Source: Polynucleobacter sp. UK-FUSCHL-C3 (GTDB lineage: Bacteria; Pseudomonadota; Gammaproteobacteria; Burkholderiales; Burkholderiaceae). From it: a stretch of DNA of 64,000 bases. The position numbers and the translations under genes were made by a program. The notes beneath the pieces are model-generated. The model was not told the origin of the DNA and searched no databases. It saw only the letters and a list, made by a program, of their open reading frames with translations. The stretch spans positions 1,178,001 to 1,242,000 of the forward strand of contig NZ_CP099959.1 in assembly GCF_040409815.1 (NCBI RefSeq). Reading direction: 5' to 3'. Positions 44,378 through 53,733 of this stretch are shown here, piece after piece; positions within the stretch are counted from its first letter, which is position 1; each line of letters begins with the position of its first letter.

Positions 44378-45682
44378 GTGACTGAAAAACTATCCAAAAT
44401 CGAGCAGCTCAAAAAGAAATTGATGTCTTGGGGCTCCGCTCTACTCGCTCGTATTCAGAGTATTGATCTAAAAAATGTCGCAGCCTTTGTGATCAAACAC
44501 AAGTGGCGCATCCTAATCGTTCTCATTTTGATCTATGCAGGCAATAAAGCCTACGATCATTTTTTTCCGACTGAGGTTAAACGTGGTGGGGTGCAAACAG
44601 TCACCACAATGGTTCTGGAGAAAAAAGATGTCCCTCTCGTCATTGAGTCCACTGGTACCGTAGCCGCAGCTAATATCGTCGACATTCGACCGATGATTAC
44701 AAACACGGTCAAAGAGATCCATATCAAAGAAGGTCAAGATGTTAAGAAAGGACAACTTCTCTTCACCTTGGATGATCGCAATGATCGCGCCAACTATGAC
44801 AAGGCAAAAGCACTAGCCGATGATGCACAGCGTCAATTACAACGCGCCAAAGAGTTGGTGGCTAAAAACTTTATCTCGAAAGCGGGTCTAGACACTGCAG
44901 AGGCTAATGCTAAATCAGCAATGGCCACCGCGCGCGCAGCGGAGGCTCAGCTCTCCTTTGATAGCATTCGCTCTCCAATCGATGGGCGTTCCGGCATTAT
45001 CAATGTGTTCCCAGGCTCACTCGTGCAGGCGAGTAATGTGGTGGTCTCCAGCACCACCTCAACCGCTACCTCAACGACAGGTGCAATGGTGACGATTACG
45101 CAAATCGACCCGATTAATGTGCAATTTATCGTTTCAGAAAACAACATACCCTTACTGATGCAAAACGATATTGCGAACCTGAAGGTCTCGGTGACTGTTG
45201 GCAACAATCTCACACAGATCTATGAAGGTAAGGTAATTGTGGTCGACAACCAAGTTGATCCAGCTATTGGTGCTGTCCGTGTCAAGGCGCAGATTCCTAA
45301 TCAGAAACGCACTCTTCTACCAGGCCAATTTGCACGGATTAAGCTAGAAGCAAATACCCTAAAAGACGCCATTGTGATTCCGTCGCAAGCAGTGGTACTC
45401 AATGCCAGGGGTCGTTTTGTATACCTTGTTGGTCAAGACGATAAAGTCAGTCTAAAGCCCATTAAGGTCACTTATGACTACCAAGGCAATGCAGCGATTA
45501 CTGGGGTCGAGGTTGGTGAGCGTATCGTCATCGAAGGCAAACAGAACTTAAGGCCCGGAGTCAAAATTAGGGAGGCCAAAGTAACTCCACCTAACAAACC
45601 TGCCGCAACCGAATCAAAGCCTACTGATGTAAAGCCCTCTGAAGCAAAACCCTCAGAGTCAAAACCCGCTGAGAAAAAATGA
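44378..45682 (+). CDS. RND efflux periplasmic adaptor protein
   Basis: A 434-residue membrane fusion protein. One N-terminal membrane helix (about residues 44-60) is followed by a lipoyl/barrel-sandwich half (IHIKEGQDVKKGQLLF), a coiled-coil hairpin, the second half (SFDSIRSPIDGRSG) and a beta-barrel domain. It connects the inner-membrane pump with an outer-membrane channel. The C-terminal 35 residues are Lys/Glu/Ser/Pro repeats. It starts with GTG and no clear ribosome site, and overlaps the pump gene by 4 nt. Confidence 0.87.
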   Translation: MTEKLSKIEQLKKKLMSWGSALLARIQSIDLKNVAAFVIKHKWRILIVLILIYAGNKAYDHFFPTEVKRGGVQTVTTMVLEKKDVPLVIESTGTVAAANIVDIRPMITNTVKEIHIKEGQDVKKGQLLFTLDDRNDRANYDKAKALADDAQRQLQRAKELVAKNFISKAGLDTAEANAKSAMATARAAEAQLSFDSIRSPIDGRSGIINVFPGSLVQASNVVVSSTTSTATSTTGAMVTITQIDPINVQFIVSENNIPLLMQNDIANLKVSVTVGNNLTQIYEGKVIVVDNQVDPAIGAVRVKAQIPNQKRTLLPGQFARIKLEANTLKDAIVIPSQAVVLNARGRFVYLVGQDDKVSLKPIKVTYDYQGNAAITGVEVGERIVIEGKQNLRPGVKIREAKVTPPNKPAATESKPTDVKPSEAKPSESKPAEKK

Positions 45683-48600
45683 CGCTCTCTGAGCTATGTA
45701 TCCGCCGGCCGGTCATGACCGTACTGCTATCGGTGGTCACGGTGGTTGCTGGAGCAATCGCCTACACACGAATTCCAGTAGCAGCGCTCCCTAGCTTTAA
45801 TACACCGGTCATCTCGGTATCTGCGTCCCTGCCTGGAGCATCGCCTGAGAATATGGCCTCCTCGGTAGCGCTCCCTCTAGAAAAAGAGTTTTCTACCATT
45901 GACGGCATTTCGGTGATTAGCTCAGTGAACTCTTTAGGTTCAACCAATATCACCCTTGAGTTTAATAACGATCGCGATATTGATAAAGCAGCGGTTGATG
46001 TGCAAGCAGCACTCTTACGCGCTCAGCGACGTCTTCCGATCGAGATGACCGTACCGCCATCCTATCGCAAGGTTAACCCAGCCGATGCTCCGGTCTTAAT
46101 TGTGGCGATGACCTCACCCTCCATGGATCTATCGGAGCTTAATGACTATGCTGAGAACTTGATCTCGCCGACGCTATCCACCATTGATGGCGTTGCGCAG
46201 GTTAATGTCTTTGGTATTAAACGCTATGCAATTCGTGTTCAAGCTCGCCCCGATGCTCTGGCAGTCAATAACCTCACGATGGAAGATTTATCCATAGCGA
46301 TCAACAAAGCAAACTCCAATACACCTTTGGGTGTTCTTGAGGGACCCCGTCAGCTCTTAACAATTTATGCCAATAAGCAATTAGTGACTGCGCAAGACTT
46401 TGCTAATGTCATCGTTGCTCAAAAAAATGGCTTGCCCATTTATCTCCGAGATGTTGCGGAGGTCATTGAAAGCTACGAGAACGTTCGTACCTTAGCCACC
46501 ACCAATGGTGAACGCTCGATTGCTATTGCCATTCAACGGCAGCCGAACGCCAACACGGTCAAGGTAGTCGATGCTGTAAAAGCAATGATCCCGCAGTTTG
46601 AGAAACAACTACCGGGATCCATCAAGTTAACCTTGATTAACGATCGCTCCAACTCAATTCGTGAGGCGATCCATGATGTTAATTTCACCTTGGGCTTAAC
46701 CGTAGCGCTGGTAGTGCTGGTGATCTTTTTATTCCTCAAGCATATTTCTGCGACAGTTATTCCCTCTCTGAGTCTCCCAATCTCCTTAATTGGGGCCTTC
46801 TTCTTGCTCTACTTTATGGGCTATAGCCTCGATAACATCTCATTGCTCGGCATTACCCTTGCAGTTGGTTTGGTTGTCGATGACTCGATCGTAGTGCTGG
46901 AGAACATCGTGCGTTACGTCGATGAGGGTATGGATCCACTCAAGGCAGCACTCAAAGGTAGTCGGGAGGTTGGCTTTACGATCATTTCGATTTCTTTATC
47001 TTTGGTGGCGGTCTTTATTCCACTCTTCTTTATGGAGGGACCGATTGGTCTGCTATTTAGAGAATTCGCCGTCGTGGTTACTCTAGCTATTCTAGTTTCA
47101 GCAGTGGTATCACTCACATTGGTGCCGATGCTTTGCAGTCGCTTTCTACCAAAACCAGGCCAACACCCACCAGAGTTTGCAATTACCACACAGTTTGACC
47201 GCTGGTTTAATTGGACTCAGAAAACCTACGTCCACTATTTAGACCTAGCCTTAGAAAAGCGTCAACGCGTTCTCTGGATCGCGATTGCTACTTTTGTGAT
47301 CACGATCGCTATGTTTATTTTCACCCCTAAAGGCTTTTTTCCGGAGGAGGATATTGGTCAAATTACAGTGACCACCGAAGCCGATCAAGACATCTCGTTT
47401 AAAGCCATGTTGGACTTACAAGACAAAGCAGCAGAGATAGTAGCCAACGACCCCAATGTGGCGAACTTTGTCTCGATTCTGGGTGGCAATCTCAGCTCTG
47501 GAAGTAATACAGGCCGGTTCTTCATTGTGCTCAAGCCCCGCGGTGATCGCGAATCCATGAAGAAGGTCCTAGAGGGGTTGCGGATAAAGTTTAGAGATCT
47601 TCCTGGCCTGCAAGTTTTTATGCGTCCTGTGCAGAATTTACAGCTTGGCGGTCGTGCAAGCAAAAGCCGTTATCAATTTACCTTGCAAAGCGTGGGTTTT
47701 GAGGGGGTCAATGAATGGTCCGAGAAGTTGCTCGAGAAAATACGCAGCGACTCCATCTTCCGCGATGTCACCAGCGACTCCCAATTAAAGGGTCTAAATG
47801 TTCAAATTGATATTAATCGTGAGAAAGCTGCTCAATCAGGCATAACCATAGCCGATATAAGACAGGCTTTATACAATGCATTTGGGCAACGCCAGGTCTC
47901 GACCATCTACACCAGCGTCAATACGTATTACGTGATCTTAGAGACCGCCGAGGATCAGCGCCAGTTTGAAACGGATCTTGCAAAAGTATTTGTGCGAGGA
48001 CGCTCCACCAATCAACTCATACCGCTATCCAGTCTTGCTTCATTCAAGCGCACTATTGGTCCTACTGCGGTCAACCATCAGGGCCAGATTCCAGCGGTGA
48101 CTCTCTCCTTTAACTTGGCTCCAGATGTTCCCCTTGGTGATGCAACCGACAAGATTGAGAAATACGTTAAAGACATTCAATTACCGCCCTCCATCATTAC
48201 AAGCTATGGCGGTGATGCTAAGGTATTTAAAGGTAATCAGGGTGGTCAATTTATCTTGATCATTGCCTCCCTGCTGGTTATTTATATTCTGTTGGGCGTT
48301 CTCTATGAGAGCTATATCCATCCCATTACGATTTTGGCTGGTTTACCGTCTGCTGCAATTGGTGCGCTACTTTCACTTTGGATGTTTGGAATGGAGCTCA
48401 CGATCATCGCCACGATTGGTATTTTGATGCTGATCGGGATTGTGAAAAAGAATGCCATTCTAATGATTGACTTTGCCTTGGATGCACAACGCAATCAAAA
48501 CATGAGTCCTACCGAGGCAATTCGTTCGGCATGTATTCTGCGTTTCAGACCGATCATGATGACTACCTTGACAGCTATCGTAGGCGCCCTACCCATCGCC

Positions 48601-48777
48601 CTTGGCTTAGGTGCTGGCGCTGAGTTACGGCAACCTCTCGGGGTGAGCGTCGTTGGTGGATTAATCCTCTCTCAATTCGTTACTTTGTTTATTACACCGG
48701 TCATCTATCTCTATCTGGATCGTTGGTCTGGTAACGGTCCCCTTGAAATACCACCCGAGATGCTGAAAGACACCTAA
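45679..48777 (+). CDS. RND efflux pump, AcrB/MdtB-like permease
   Basis: A 1032-residue HAE1-like pump of normal length with 12 membrane helices and two large periplasmic loops. The proton-relay Asp pair is in GLVVDDSIVVLENI on helix 4. MLIGIVKKNAILMIDFA and PIMMTTLTAIVGALPIALG match the family. MdtB/MdtC-like or AcrB-like drug efflux is likely, but the substrate is unknown. There is no third gene for an outer-membrane channel, so a TolC made elsewhere is expected. Confidence 0.9.
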   Translation: MTLSELCIRRPVMTVLLSVVTVVAGAIAYTRIPVAALPSFNTPVISVSASLPGASPENMASSVALPLEKEFSTIDGISVISSVNSLGSTNITLEFNNDRDIDKAAVDVQAALLRAQRRLPIEMTVPPSYRKVNPADAPVLIVAMTSPSMDLSELNDYAENLISPTLSTIDGVAQVNVFGIKRYAIRVQARPDALAVNNLTMEDLSIAINKANSNTPLGVLEGPRQLLTIYANKQLVTAQDFANVIVAQKNGLPIYLRDVAEVIESYENVRTLATTNGERSIAIAIQRQPNANTVKVVDAVKAMIPQFEKQLPGSIKLTLINDRSNSIREAIHDVNFTLGLTVALVVLVIFLFLKHISATVIPSLSLPISLIGAFFLLYFMGYSLDNISLLGITLAVGLVVDDSIVVLENIVRYVDEGMDPLKAALKGSREVGFTIISISLSLVAVFIPLFFMEGPIGLLFREFAVVVTLAILVSAVVSLTLVPMLCSRFLPKPGQHPPEFAITTQFDRWFNWTQKTYVHYLDLALEKRQRVLWIAIATFVITIAMFIFTPKGFFPEEDIGQITVTTEADQDISFKAMLDLQDKAAEIVANDPNVANFVSILGGNLSSGSNTGRFFIVLKPRGDRESMKKVLEGLRIKFRDLPGLQVFMRPVQNLQLGGRASKSRYQFTLQSVGFEGVNEWSEKLLEKIRSDSIFRDVTSDSQLKGLNVQIDINREKAAQSGITIADIRQALYNAFGQRQVSTIYTSVNTYYVILETAEDQRQFETDLAKVFVRGRSTNQLIPLSSLASFKRTIGPTAVNHQGQIPAVTLSFNLAPDVPLGDATDKIEKYVKDIQLPPSIITSYGGDAKVFKGNQGGQFILIIASLLVIYILLGVLYESYIHPITILAGLPSAAIGALLSLWMFGMELTIIATIGILMLIGIVKKNAILMIDFALDAQRNQNMSPTEAIRSACILRFRPIMMTTLTAIVGALPIALGLGAGAELRQPLGVSVVGGLILSQFVTLFITPVIYLYLDRWSGNGPLEIPPEMLKDT

Positions 48778-48794
48778 AGACCTTACAATAAGGC

Positions 48795-49490
48795 ATGCGT
48801 CAAATTATTCTAGATACAGAGACAACCGGACTTAATCCCGCCACGGGTGATCGGATTATCGAGATTGGTTGTATTGAACTTATTAACCGTCGCCAAACCG
48901 GTAAAACACTTCATCACTACATTAATCCAGAGCGTGATATCGCCGAGGGTGCGTTTGCGGTTCATGGACTCTCCAGAGAGTTCTTATCCGACAAACCCTT
49001 GTTTGCACATATTGTGGAAGAGCTGACAGAGTTCGTAAAAGATGCCGAGGTTATTATCCATAATGCGCCATTTGACCTGTCATTCCTCAATACTGAATAT
49101 GCCTTGTTAAAGCGACCGATCTTTACAGAGCATGTTGAGAAGGTAGTGGATACCTTAATCGATGCAAGACGTATGTTCCCAGGAAAGCGTAACTCCTTAG
49201 ATGCTTTGTGTGAACGCTTTGCGATTAGCAATGAACATCGCACCTTACACGGCGCCTTACTGGATGCTCAGTTATTGGCCGAGGTATATCTCGCCATGAC
49301 CCGGGGTCAGGAGGATCTCACCATTGATTTAATTGATTACAGTACTAACGGCTTAAATGGTTTAGAACGAGCTCCTCTACCAAGCAATCTAGTTTATTTC
49401 AAGGCTAGCGATCTCGACTGTGAGGCACATAGCAAAGCCCTTGAGGATATCGGCAAGGCTAGCAAAAAGACCCCGGTCTGGGGTCTTTAG
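48795..49490 (+). CDS. dnaQ: DNA polymerase III epsilon subunit
   Basis: A 231-residue proofreading 3'-5' exonuclease with ExoI DTETTGLNP, ExoII IHNAPFDLSFL and ExoIII HGALLDAQLLAEVY, so the DEDDh active site is complete. The C-terminal linker contains the clamp-binding region. It starts 17 nt after the RND pump. The last codons form part of a hairpin that probably terminates the opposite-strand gene. Confidence 0.94.
   Translation: MRQIILDTETTGLNPATGDRIIEIGCIELINRRQTGKTLHHYINPERDIAEGAFAVHGLSREFLSDKPLFAHIVEELTEFVKDAEVIIHNAPFDLSFLNTEYALLKRPIFTEHVEKVVDTLIDARRMFPGKRNSLDALCERFAISNEHRTLHGALLDAQLLAEVYLAMTRGQEDLTIDLIDYSTNGLNGLERAPLPSNLVYFKASDLDCEAHSKALEDIGKASKKTPVWGL
49464..49488 (-). terminator. 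Terminator hairpin inside the dnaQ 3' end
   Basis: AAAGACCCC and GGGGTCTTT form a 9-bp stem with a 5-nt loop. On the minus strand it is followed by T5, so it terminates the dehydrogenase gene that ends at 49511. On the plus strand it lies just at the dnaQ stop and may work weakly there too. Confidence 0.75.
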
Positions 49491-49510
49491 AACGTCCAAC
49501 TACTCGTGTG

Positions 49511-50602
49511 TTAAATCGCTGCAGCGATTGCCTTACCTAAATCCTCAGTACTCGCTTTGCCACCAATATCAGGAGTTAATGGTGCATGCCCCGGTCCTGC
49601 CGATAAGACTTTCTCGATTGCATTAAATACCGCTTGACCAGCCTCTGGATAGCCGAGATGGTCTAGCATTAATGCAGCGCTCCATATTTGTCCAATTGGA
49701 TTTGCAATCTTCTTGCCATAAATGTCTGGGGCAGAGCCATGTACTGGCTCAAACAGGGATGGAAACTTACCCTCTGGATTAATACTGGCCGATGGCGCTA
49801 CTGCAATCGTTCCGGTACATGCGGGTCCCAAGTCCGAGAGAATGTCGCCAAACAAATTGGAGGCAACCACCACATCAAAACGATCTGGGTTCATCACAAA
49901 CTGTGCGGTCAAGATATCAATGTGATACTTATCAGTCCGCACATCAGCATAATTTTTTGCCATGACCTCAACCCGCTCATCCCAGTATGGCATGGTAATC
50001 GCAATGCCATTCGACTTAGTGGCTGATGTCAGGTGCTTTTTGGGTCGGCTCTGAGCTAACTCATAAGCAAACTTGAGAATACGATCGACACCGTGCCGAG
50101 AGAAGACAGATTCTTGCACCACAATCTCACGCTCTGTATCAGCAAACATCTTTCCACCAACTGCTGAGTACTCTCCCTCAGTGTTCTCGCGCACTACAAA
50201 GAAATCAATATCGCCCGGTTTGCGATTAGCGAGTGGGCATGGTACTCCTGGTAGTAAACGGACTGGCCGCAAATTAACGTATTGATCAAAGCGACGGCGG
50301 AACTGAATCAAGCTGCCCCAGAGTGATAAATGGTCTGGCAAGATATTGGGCATACCAACAGCGCCAAAGAAGATAGCGTCATACTTCATCAGAGTATCAA
50401 ACCAATTGTCTGGCATCATCTTGCCGTGCTTTTGATAGTAATCGCAACTTGCAAAATCAAAGTGATCAAACTGAAATTGAATCCCGAACTTTCGTGCGGC
50501 TGACTCTAGGGCACGAACGCCCTCTGGCATCACCTCTTTACCGATTCCATCTCCCGGAATAACGGCAATTTTTGGATTTACTATTTTTTTCTGGATGTTC
50601 AT
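49511..50602 (-). CDS. Tartrate/isopropylmalate-type dehydrogenase
   Basis: A 363-residue NAD-dependent beta-decarboxylating dehydrogenase. It has IPGDGIGKEVMPE, RENTEGEYSAVGG, the Lys in TSATKSNGI, and NLFGDILSDLGP with the metal-binding Asp residues. It belongs with the tartrate dehydrogenase/D-malate dehydrogenase (TtuC/DmlA) group rather than LeuB, which is 10-20 residues different and normally next to leuCD. It could act on tartrate, D-malate or a similar substrate. The N-terminal MNIQKKIVNPK precedes the conserved start. Confidence 0.8.
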   Translation of the reverse strand: MNIQKKIVNPKIAVIPGDGIGKEVMPEGVRALESAARKFGIQFQFDHFDFASCDYYQKHGKMMPDNWFDTLMKYDAIFFGAVGMPNILPDHLSLWGSLIQFRRRFDQYVNLRPVRLLPGVPCPLANRKPGDIDFFVVRENTEGEYSAVGGKMFADTEREIVVQESVFSRHGVDRILKFAYELAQSRPKKHLTSATKSNGIAITMPYWDERVEVMAKNYADVRTDKYHIDILTAQFVMNPDRFDVVVASNLFGDILSDLGPACTGTIAVAPSASINPEGKFPSLFEPVHGSAPDIYGKKIANPIGQIWSAALMLDHLGYPEAGQAVFNAIEKVLSAGPGHAPLTPDIGGKASTEDLGKAIAAAI

Positions 50603-50642
50603 TGCGTACGGTCTCGATTAATGGCTAAAGGATCTGATTTTA

Positions 50643-51308
50643 CTAGCTGATTGCTCGCCGGATCTCACGATCGGCCTTGCGTTCTTTCTCTCTTGCCTCT
50701 TCATCGGTTTCTGCGGCTGGAATTGAAAGAGCCGCCTCTACCATTCGTAGATTATCTTTTGGGCAAATAGGAGCTCCGTAACTAGACCAACGCTTTAAGA
50801 GGGTTACCTCAAAACCGCACTGCGGGCAGGTCGCTTTATTACGACTTAGATTACTTGATCTTGGGGGTGGAAAAACAATAGCTTGATGGGGATAAGGTCC
50901 TAATTTTTGGCTAATGGTCATTAGACGCACTTGCAACTCTTCAGAGGCATGCGCCATGCGAGCTGGCCCCTCTAAACCAACCGATTGGCAAATCCCTTTA
51001 AAGTCCTCACCATGACCGCTGTGACAGTCATCCACTGCATGACATAACTCGTGCACCAAGGTATCTAACAATGCAACTGGGTCATCTAATTTCGGTGAAA
51101 TAAAGATCTCATTAACGCCACCACCCGATCGCTCACGAGGCCAACACTGACCTAGGGTGGTCCGTGGGCTACTGGAGGCTGGAAAACCGCAAGATACTCG
51201 AACTGGTGGAATGGCATAGCCTGCCTTTGAGAAAATGGGCTCTAAATGACGAACACCGTCTTGAAGCCAAGCTTCGCGGGTTGTGTGTGGAACGGCTAAC
51301 TGACTCAT
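50643..51308 (-). CDS. SprT-like zinc metalloprotein
   Basis: A 221-residue protein with a zinc-protease-type motif VHELCHAVDD (HExxH) and a C-terminal zinc ribbon CPQCGFEVTLLKRW followed by CPKDN. This is the SprT/Spartan-like architecture, though a transcription-elongation or DNA-repair role is not shown. ATG 51308 fits the conserved start MSQLAVPHTTREAW; the frame extends to 51359. It lies 40 nt upstream of nothing on its strand and ends 40 nt before the dehydrogenase start. Confidence 0.82.
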   Translation of the reverse strand: MSQLAVPHTTREAWLQDGVRHLEPIFSKAGYAIPPVRVSCGFPASSSPRTTLGQCWPRERSGGGVNEIFISPKLDDPVALLDTLVHELCHAVDDCHSGHGEDFKGICQSVGLEGPARMAHASEELQVRLMTISQKLGPYPHQAIVFPPPRSSNLSRNKATCPQCGFEVTLLKRWSSYGAPICPKDNLRMVEAALSIPAAETDEEAREKERKADREIRRAIS

Positions 51309-51408
51309 GATCTGATTCTGGAAGGGGTATATGAATTGGGGTATTCTAAAAGGGAACAATTTGTAGATCTGTGAGCATAAACGTATTTCTTAAAGAGGGA
51401 TCCATTCC

Positions 51409-52719
51409 TTGAAGAATCTAGCTAATCTCAGTGCCAGCCAAGCAGCCAGAGCGCTTGCCCAACGAGAAATCAAAGCCGAAGATTTATTACTCGATTGTCT
51501 AAATCAAATTGGTTTACGTGAGAACCAGGTGCATGCCTGGGTCAGTTTGGGTAAGGAACATGCCATCCGCACTGCCCAAGAACTAGACCGAGGTGCTGTA
51601 CAAGGAATACTGCATGGCTTACCGATTGGAGTTAAAGACCTCTTTGATACGCATGATCTTCCCACTAACTATGGCTCACCGATTTATGGCAATAATCATC
51701 CGGTATGTGATGCGGTATCTGTCTCCTTGATGCGAGAAGCAGGAGCAATTGTTTTAGGCAAAACCGTGACTACGGAGTTTGCTAGCTTTAAGCCTGGTCC
51801 TACCTGCAATCCACGCAACTTAGATCACACACCAGGGGGCTCTTCCAGCGGATCGGCCGCCGCTGTAGCCGACTGCATGGTACCGCTCGCCACGGGTAGT
51901 CAAACTGCAGCATCCATCATTCGACCTGCTAGTTATTGTGGAGTTGTAGGATACAAACCAAGCTATGGAAAAATCAGTATCGGGGGTGTAAAAAGTTTAT
52001 CGGTATCACTGGACACGCTTGGTGTTTTTGGAAGAACTGTATCCGATGTGGCTCTTGGCATTGCTGCCATGTCAGCCGATCATGATCTTGCTAAGATCGA
52101 TCCGCTCGAGCATAAGGTTCGCATTGGTATTTGTAGAACATCTGATTTCGCAATGGCTCAAGCAGAAACTGCAGCCGCTCTCTCCTTAGCAGGCTTTGCA
52201 GCGAAGTCCTTTGCAAAAGAGGGCGTTTCTGAGATTACCCTTCCGCCCTCTTGCGCAACGCTAACTGAGATCCAGACAACGATTATGTTGTTTGAAATGG
52301 CTAAAAGCTTTACCTTCGAGAAACTTAATCATCTGGATCAAATTAGCACAACCCTTCAAACCATTATTCAACGCGGTGATGCGATTAAATACTCTCAATA
52401 CAGTGAGGCCTTGACCCAGGCGTGGCGAGCTGGCGCAGAGCTCTGCCAAGCATTTGAAGATCAATTCGATATTCTGATTGCACCAAGCGCTACAGGCGAA
52501 GCTCCGCACACCATAGAACAAACTGGCGATCCTGTATTTAGTCGTGGCTGGACCTTAATGGGTTTACCCTGCATCAACTTGACAGTCACCAGCGGCCCTA
52601 AGGGTTTGCCGGTTGGCGTAACCTTAGTTGCAGGCCCAAGACGCGATCGCCTACTACTCAGTGTGGCACACGCCTTAGCGCAAAACCTATCAGACCCGCT
52701 AGCACTCAATCAAGCTTGA
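51409..52719 (+). CDS. Amidase-signature family enzyme
   Basis: A 436-residue amidase. The Ser-cisSer-Lys centre is intact: Lys in GVKDLFDT, the cis Ser in GGSSSGSAAAVAD, and the nucleophile Ser in GSQTAASIIRPA. The usual sequence is GTDTGGSIRIPA, so the oxyanion region has two Ala for Gly. The family hydrolyses varied amides (indole-acetamide, aliphatic or aryl amides, or Glu-tRNA amidotransferase GatA). No gatB or gatC is near, so a catabolic amidase is likely. It starts with TTG 10 nt after GAGG. Its end overlaps the Bug gene by 14 nt. Confidence 0.82.
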   Translation: MKNLANLSASQAARALAQREIKAEDLLLDCLNQIGLRENQVHAWVSLGKEHAIRTAQELDRGAVQGILHGLPIGVKDLFDTHDLPTNYGSPIYGNNHPVCDAVSVSLMREAGAIVLGKTVTTEFASFKPGPTCNPRNLDHTPGGSSSGSAAAVADCMVPLATGSQTAASIIRPASYCGVVGYKPSYGKISIGGVKSLSVSLDTLGVFGRTVSDVALGIAAMSADHDLAKIDPLEHKVRIGICRTSDFAMAQAETAAALSLAGFAAKSFAKEGVSEITLPPSCATLTEIQTTIMLFEMAKSFTFEKLNHLDQISTTLQTIIQRGDAIKYSQYSEALTQAWRAGAELCQAFEDQFDILIAPSATGEAPHTIEQTGDPVFSRGWTLMGLPCINLTVTSGPKGLPVGVTLVAGPRRDRLLLSVAHALAQNLSDPLALNQA

Positions 52720-53692
52720 TGTTGGCTGATTTAATCGCCTTTTGCATCAATGCAATTTCTTTCTTGAGTAAGGCATCGGTTCCCTGCGGATTAAGATAGC
52801 GTACCTCAATCCCTGCTGCATCCCCTCGTTGCTTGGCTTCAGGAAGCTCTAAAGCCTTTTTAACATCCTGCGTTAATTTATTCACAATCGCTGCAGGTGT
52901 TCCAGCGGGGGCATACAAAGCAACCCAAGACTCGAGTTCAAAACCAGGTAAGCCTGCCTCAGCAACTGTTGGCACATTGGGCATCATCGGATGACGCGCC
53001 TTACCTGTAACAGCTAAAGCCCTTAATTTGCCAGTTTGGACATGTCCCATGACAGAAGGTGGCGTTGTAATAAAAACCTGAACCTGCCCTGCCAGTACGT
53101 CCTGGATGGCTTGGCCTGATCCCTTGTATGGAACATGGGTCAACTTAATGCCAGTGGCTTGCTCAAAGATCTCTGTACCAATATGCGATACCGAGCCGTT
53201 ACCTTGTGAGGCATAGTTCAACTTACCTGGATTAGCTTTTGCATAAGCAATAAACTCTTTAAGATTATTCGCTGGAACTGATGGATGAACCGCAATGACA
53301 TTCATAGCAACTGTCAGCAATGCAATGGGTGTGAAGTCCTTAAACGGATCCCAACTTAATTTATCCATAAGCAATGGATTGGCGGCATGGTAACCCGAGT
53401 AAGAAGCCAATAAGGTATAGCCATCTGGCTTACTCTTAGCCACATATTGGTAGGCGATATTACCGCTTGCACCTTGGCGGTTATCAATGATGATCGATTG
53501 CCCAGTCACTCGGTTAAGAGGCTCCGTTAGTAAACGAGCCGATGCGTCGACCAATCCTCCTGGAGGCACGGGTACGACGATCGTGATGGGGCGATCTGGA
53601 AATGTTTGTGCATGGGTTATGCCAGCCAGCATGAATACAGTAGCTAAAAATCCCATGATTTGTTTAAGTTGCAAGAGTCTTACTGTGCGCAT
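52706..53692 (-). CDS. Bug-type tripartite tricarboxylate binding protein
   Basis: A 328-residue periplasmic solute receptor of the TctC/Bug family. A signal peptide ends near THAQ/TFPDRP (about residue 29), and the mature start PDRPITIVVPVPPGG, GASGNIAYQYVA and LTHVPYKGSGQA are typical. It would bind a small carboxylate or similar compound. No TctA/TctB membrane genes are here; Burkholderiales usually have many orphan Bug proteins. It converges with the amidase gene, suggesting but not proving a common substrate. Confidence 0.87.
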   Translation of the reverse strand: MRTVRLLQLKQIMGFLATVFMLAGITHAQTFPDRPITIVVPVPPGGLVDASARLLTEPLNRVTGQSIIIDNRQGASGNIAYQYVAKSKPDGYTLLASYSGYHAANPLLMDKLSWDPFKDFTPIALLTVAMNVIAVHPSVPANNLKEFIAYAKANPGKLNYASQGNGSVSHIGTEIFEQATGIKLTHVPYKGSGQAIQDVLAGQVQVFITTPPSVMGHVQTGKLRALAVTGKARHPMMPNVPTVAEAGLPGFELESWVALYAPAGTPAAIVNKLTQDVKKALELPEAKQRGDAAGIEVRYLNPQGTDALLKKEIALMQKAIKSANIKLD

Positions 53693-53733
53693 GTGTCGTC
53701 TCCAAAAATTATGTTCATCATTATCGTAATATC

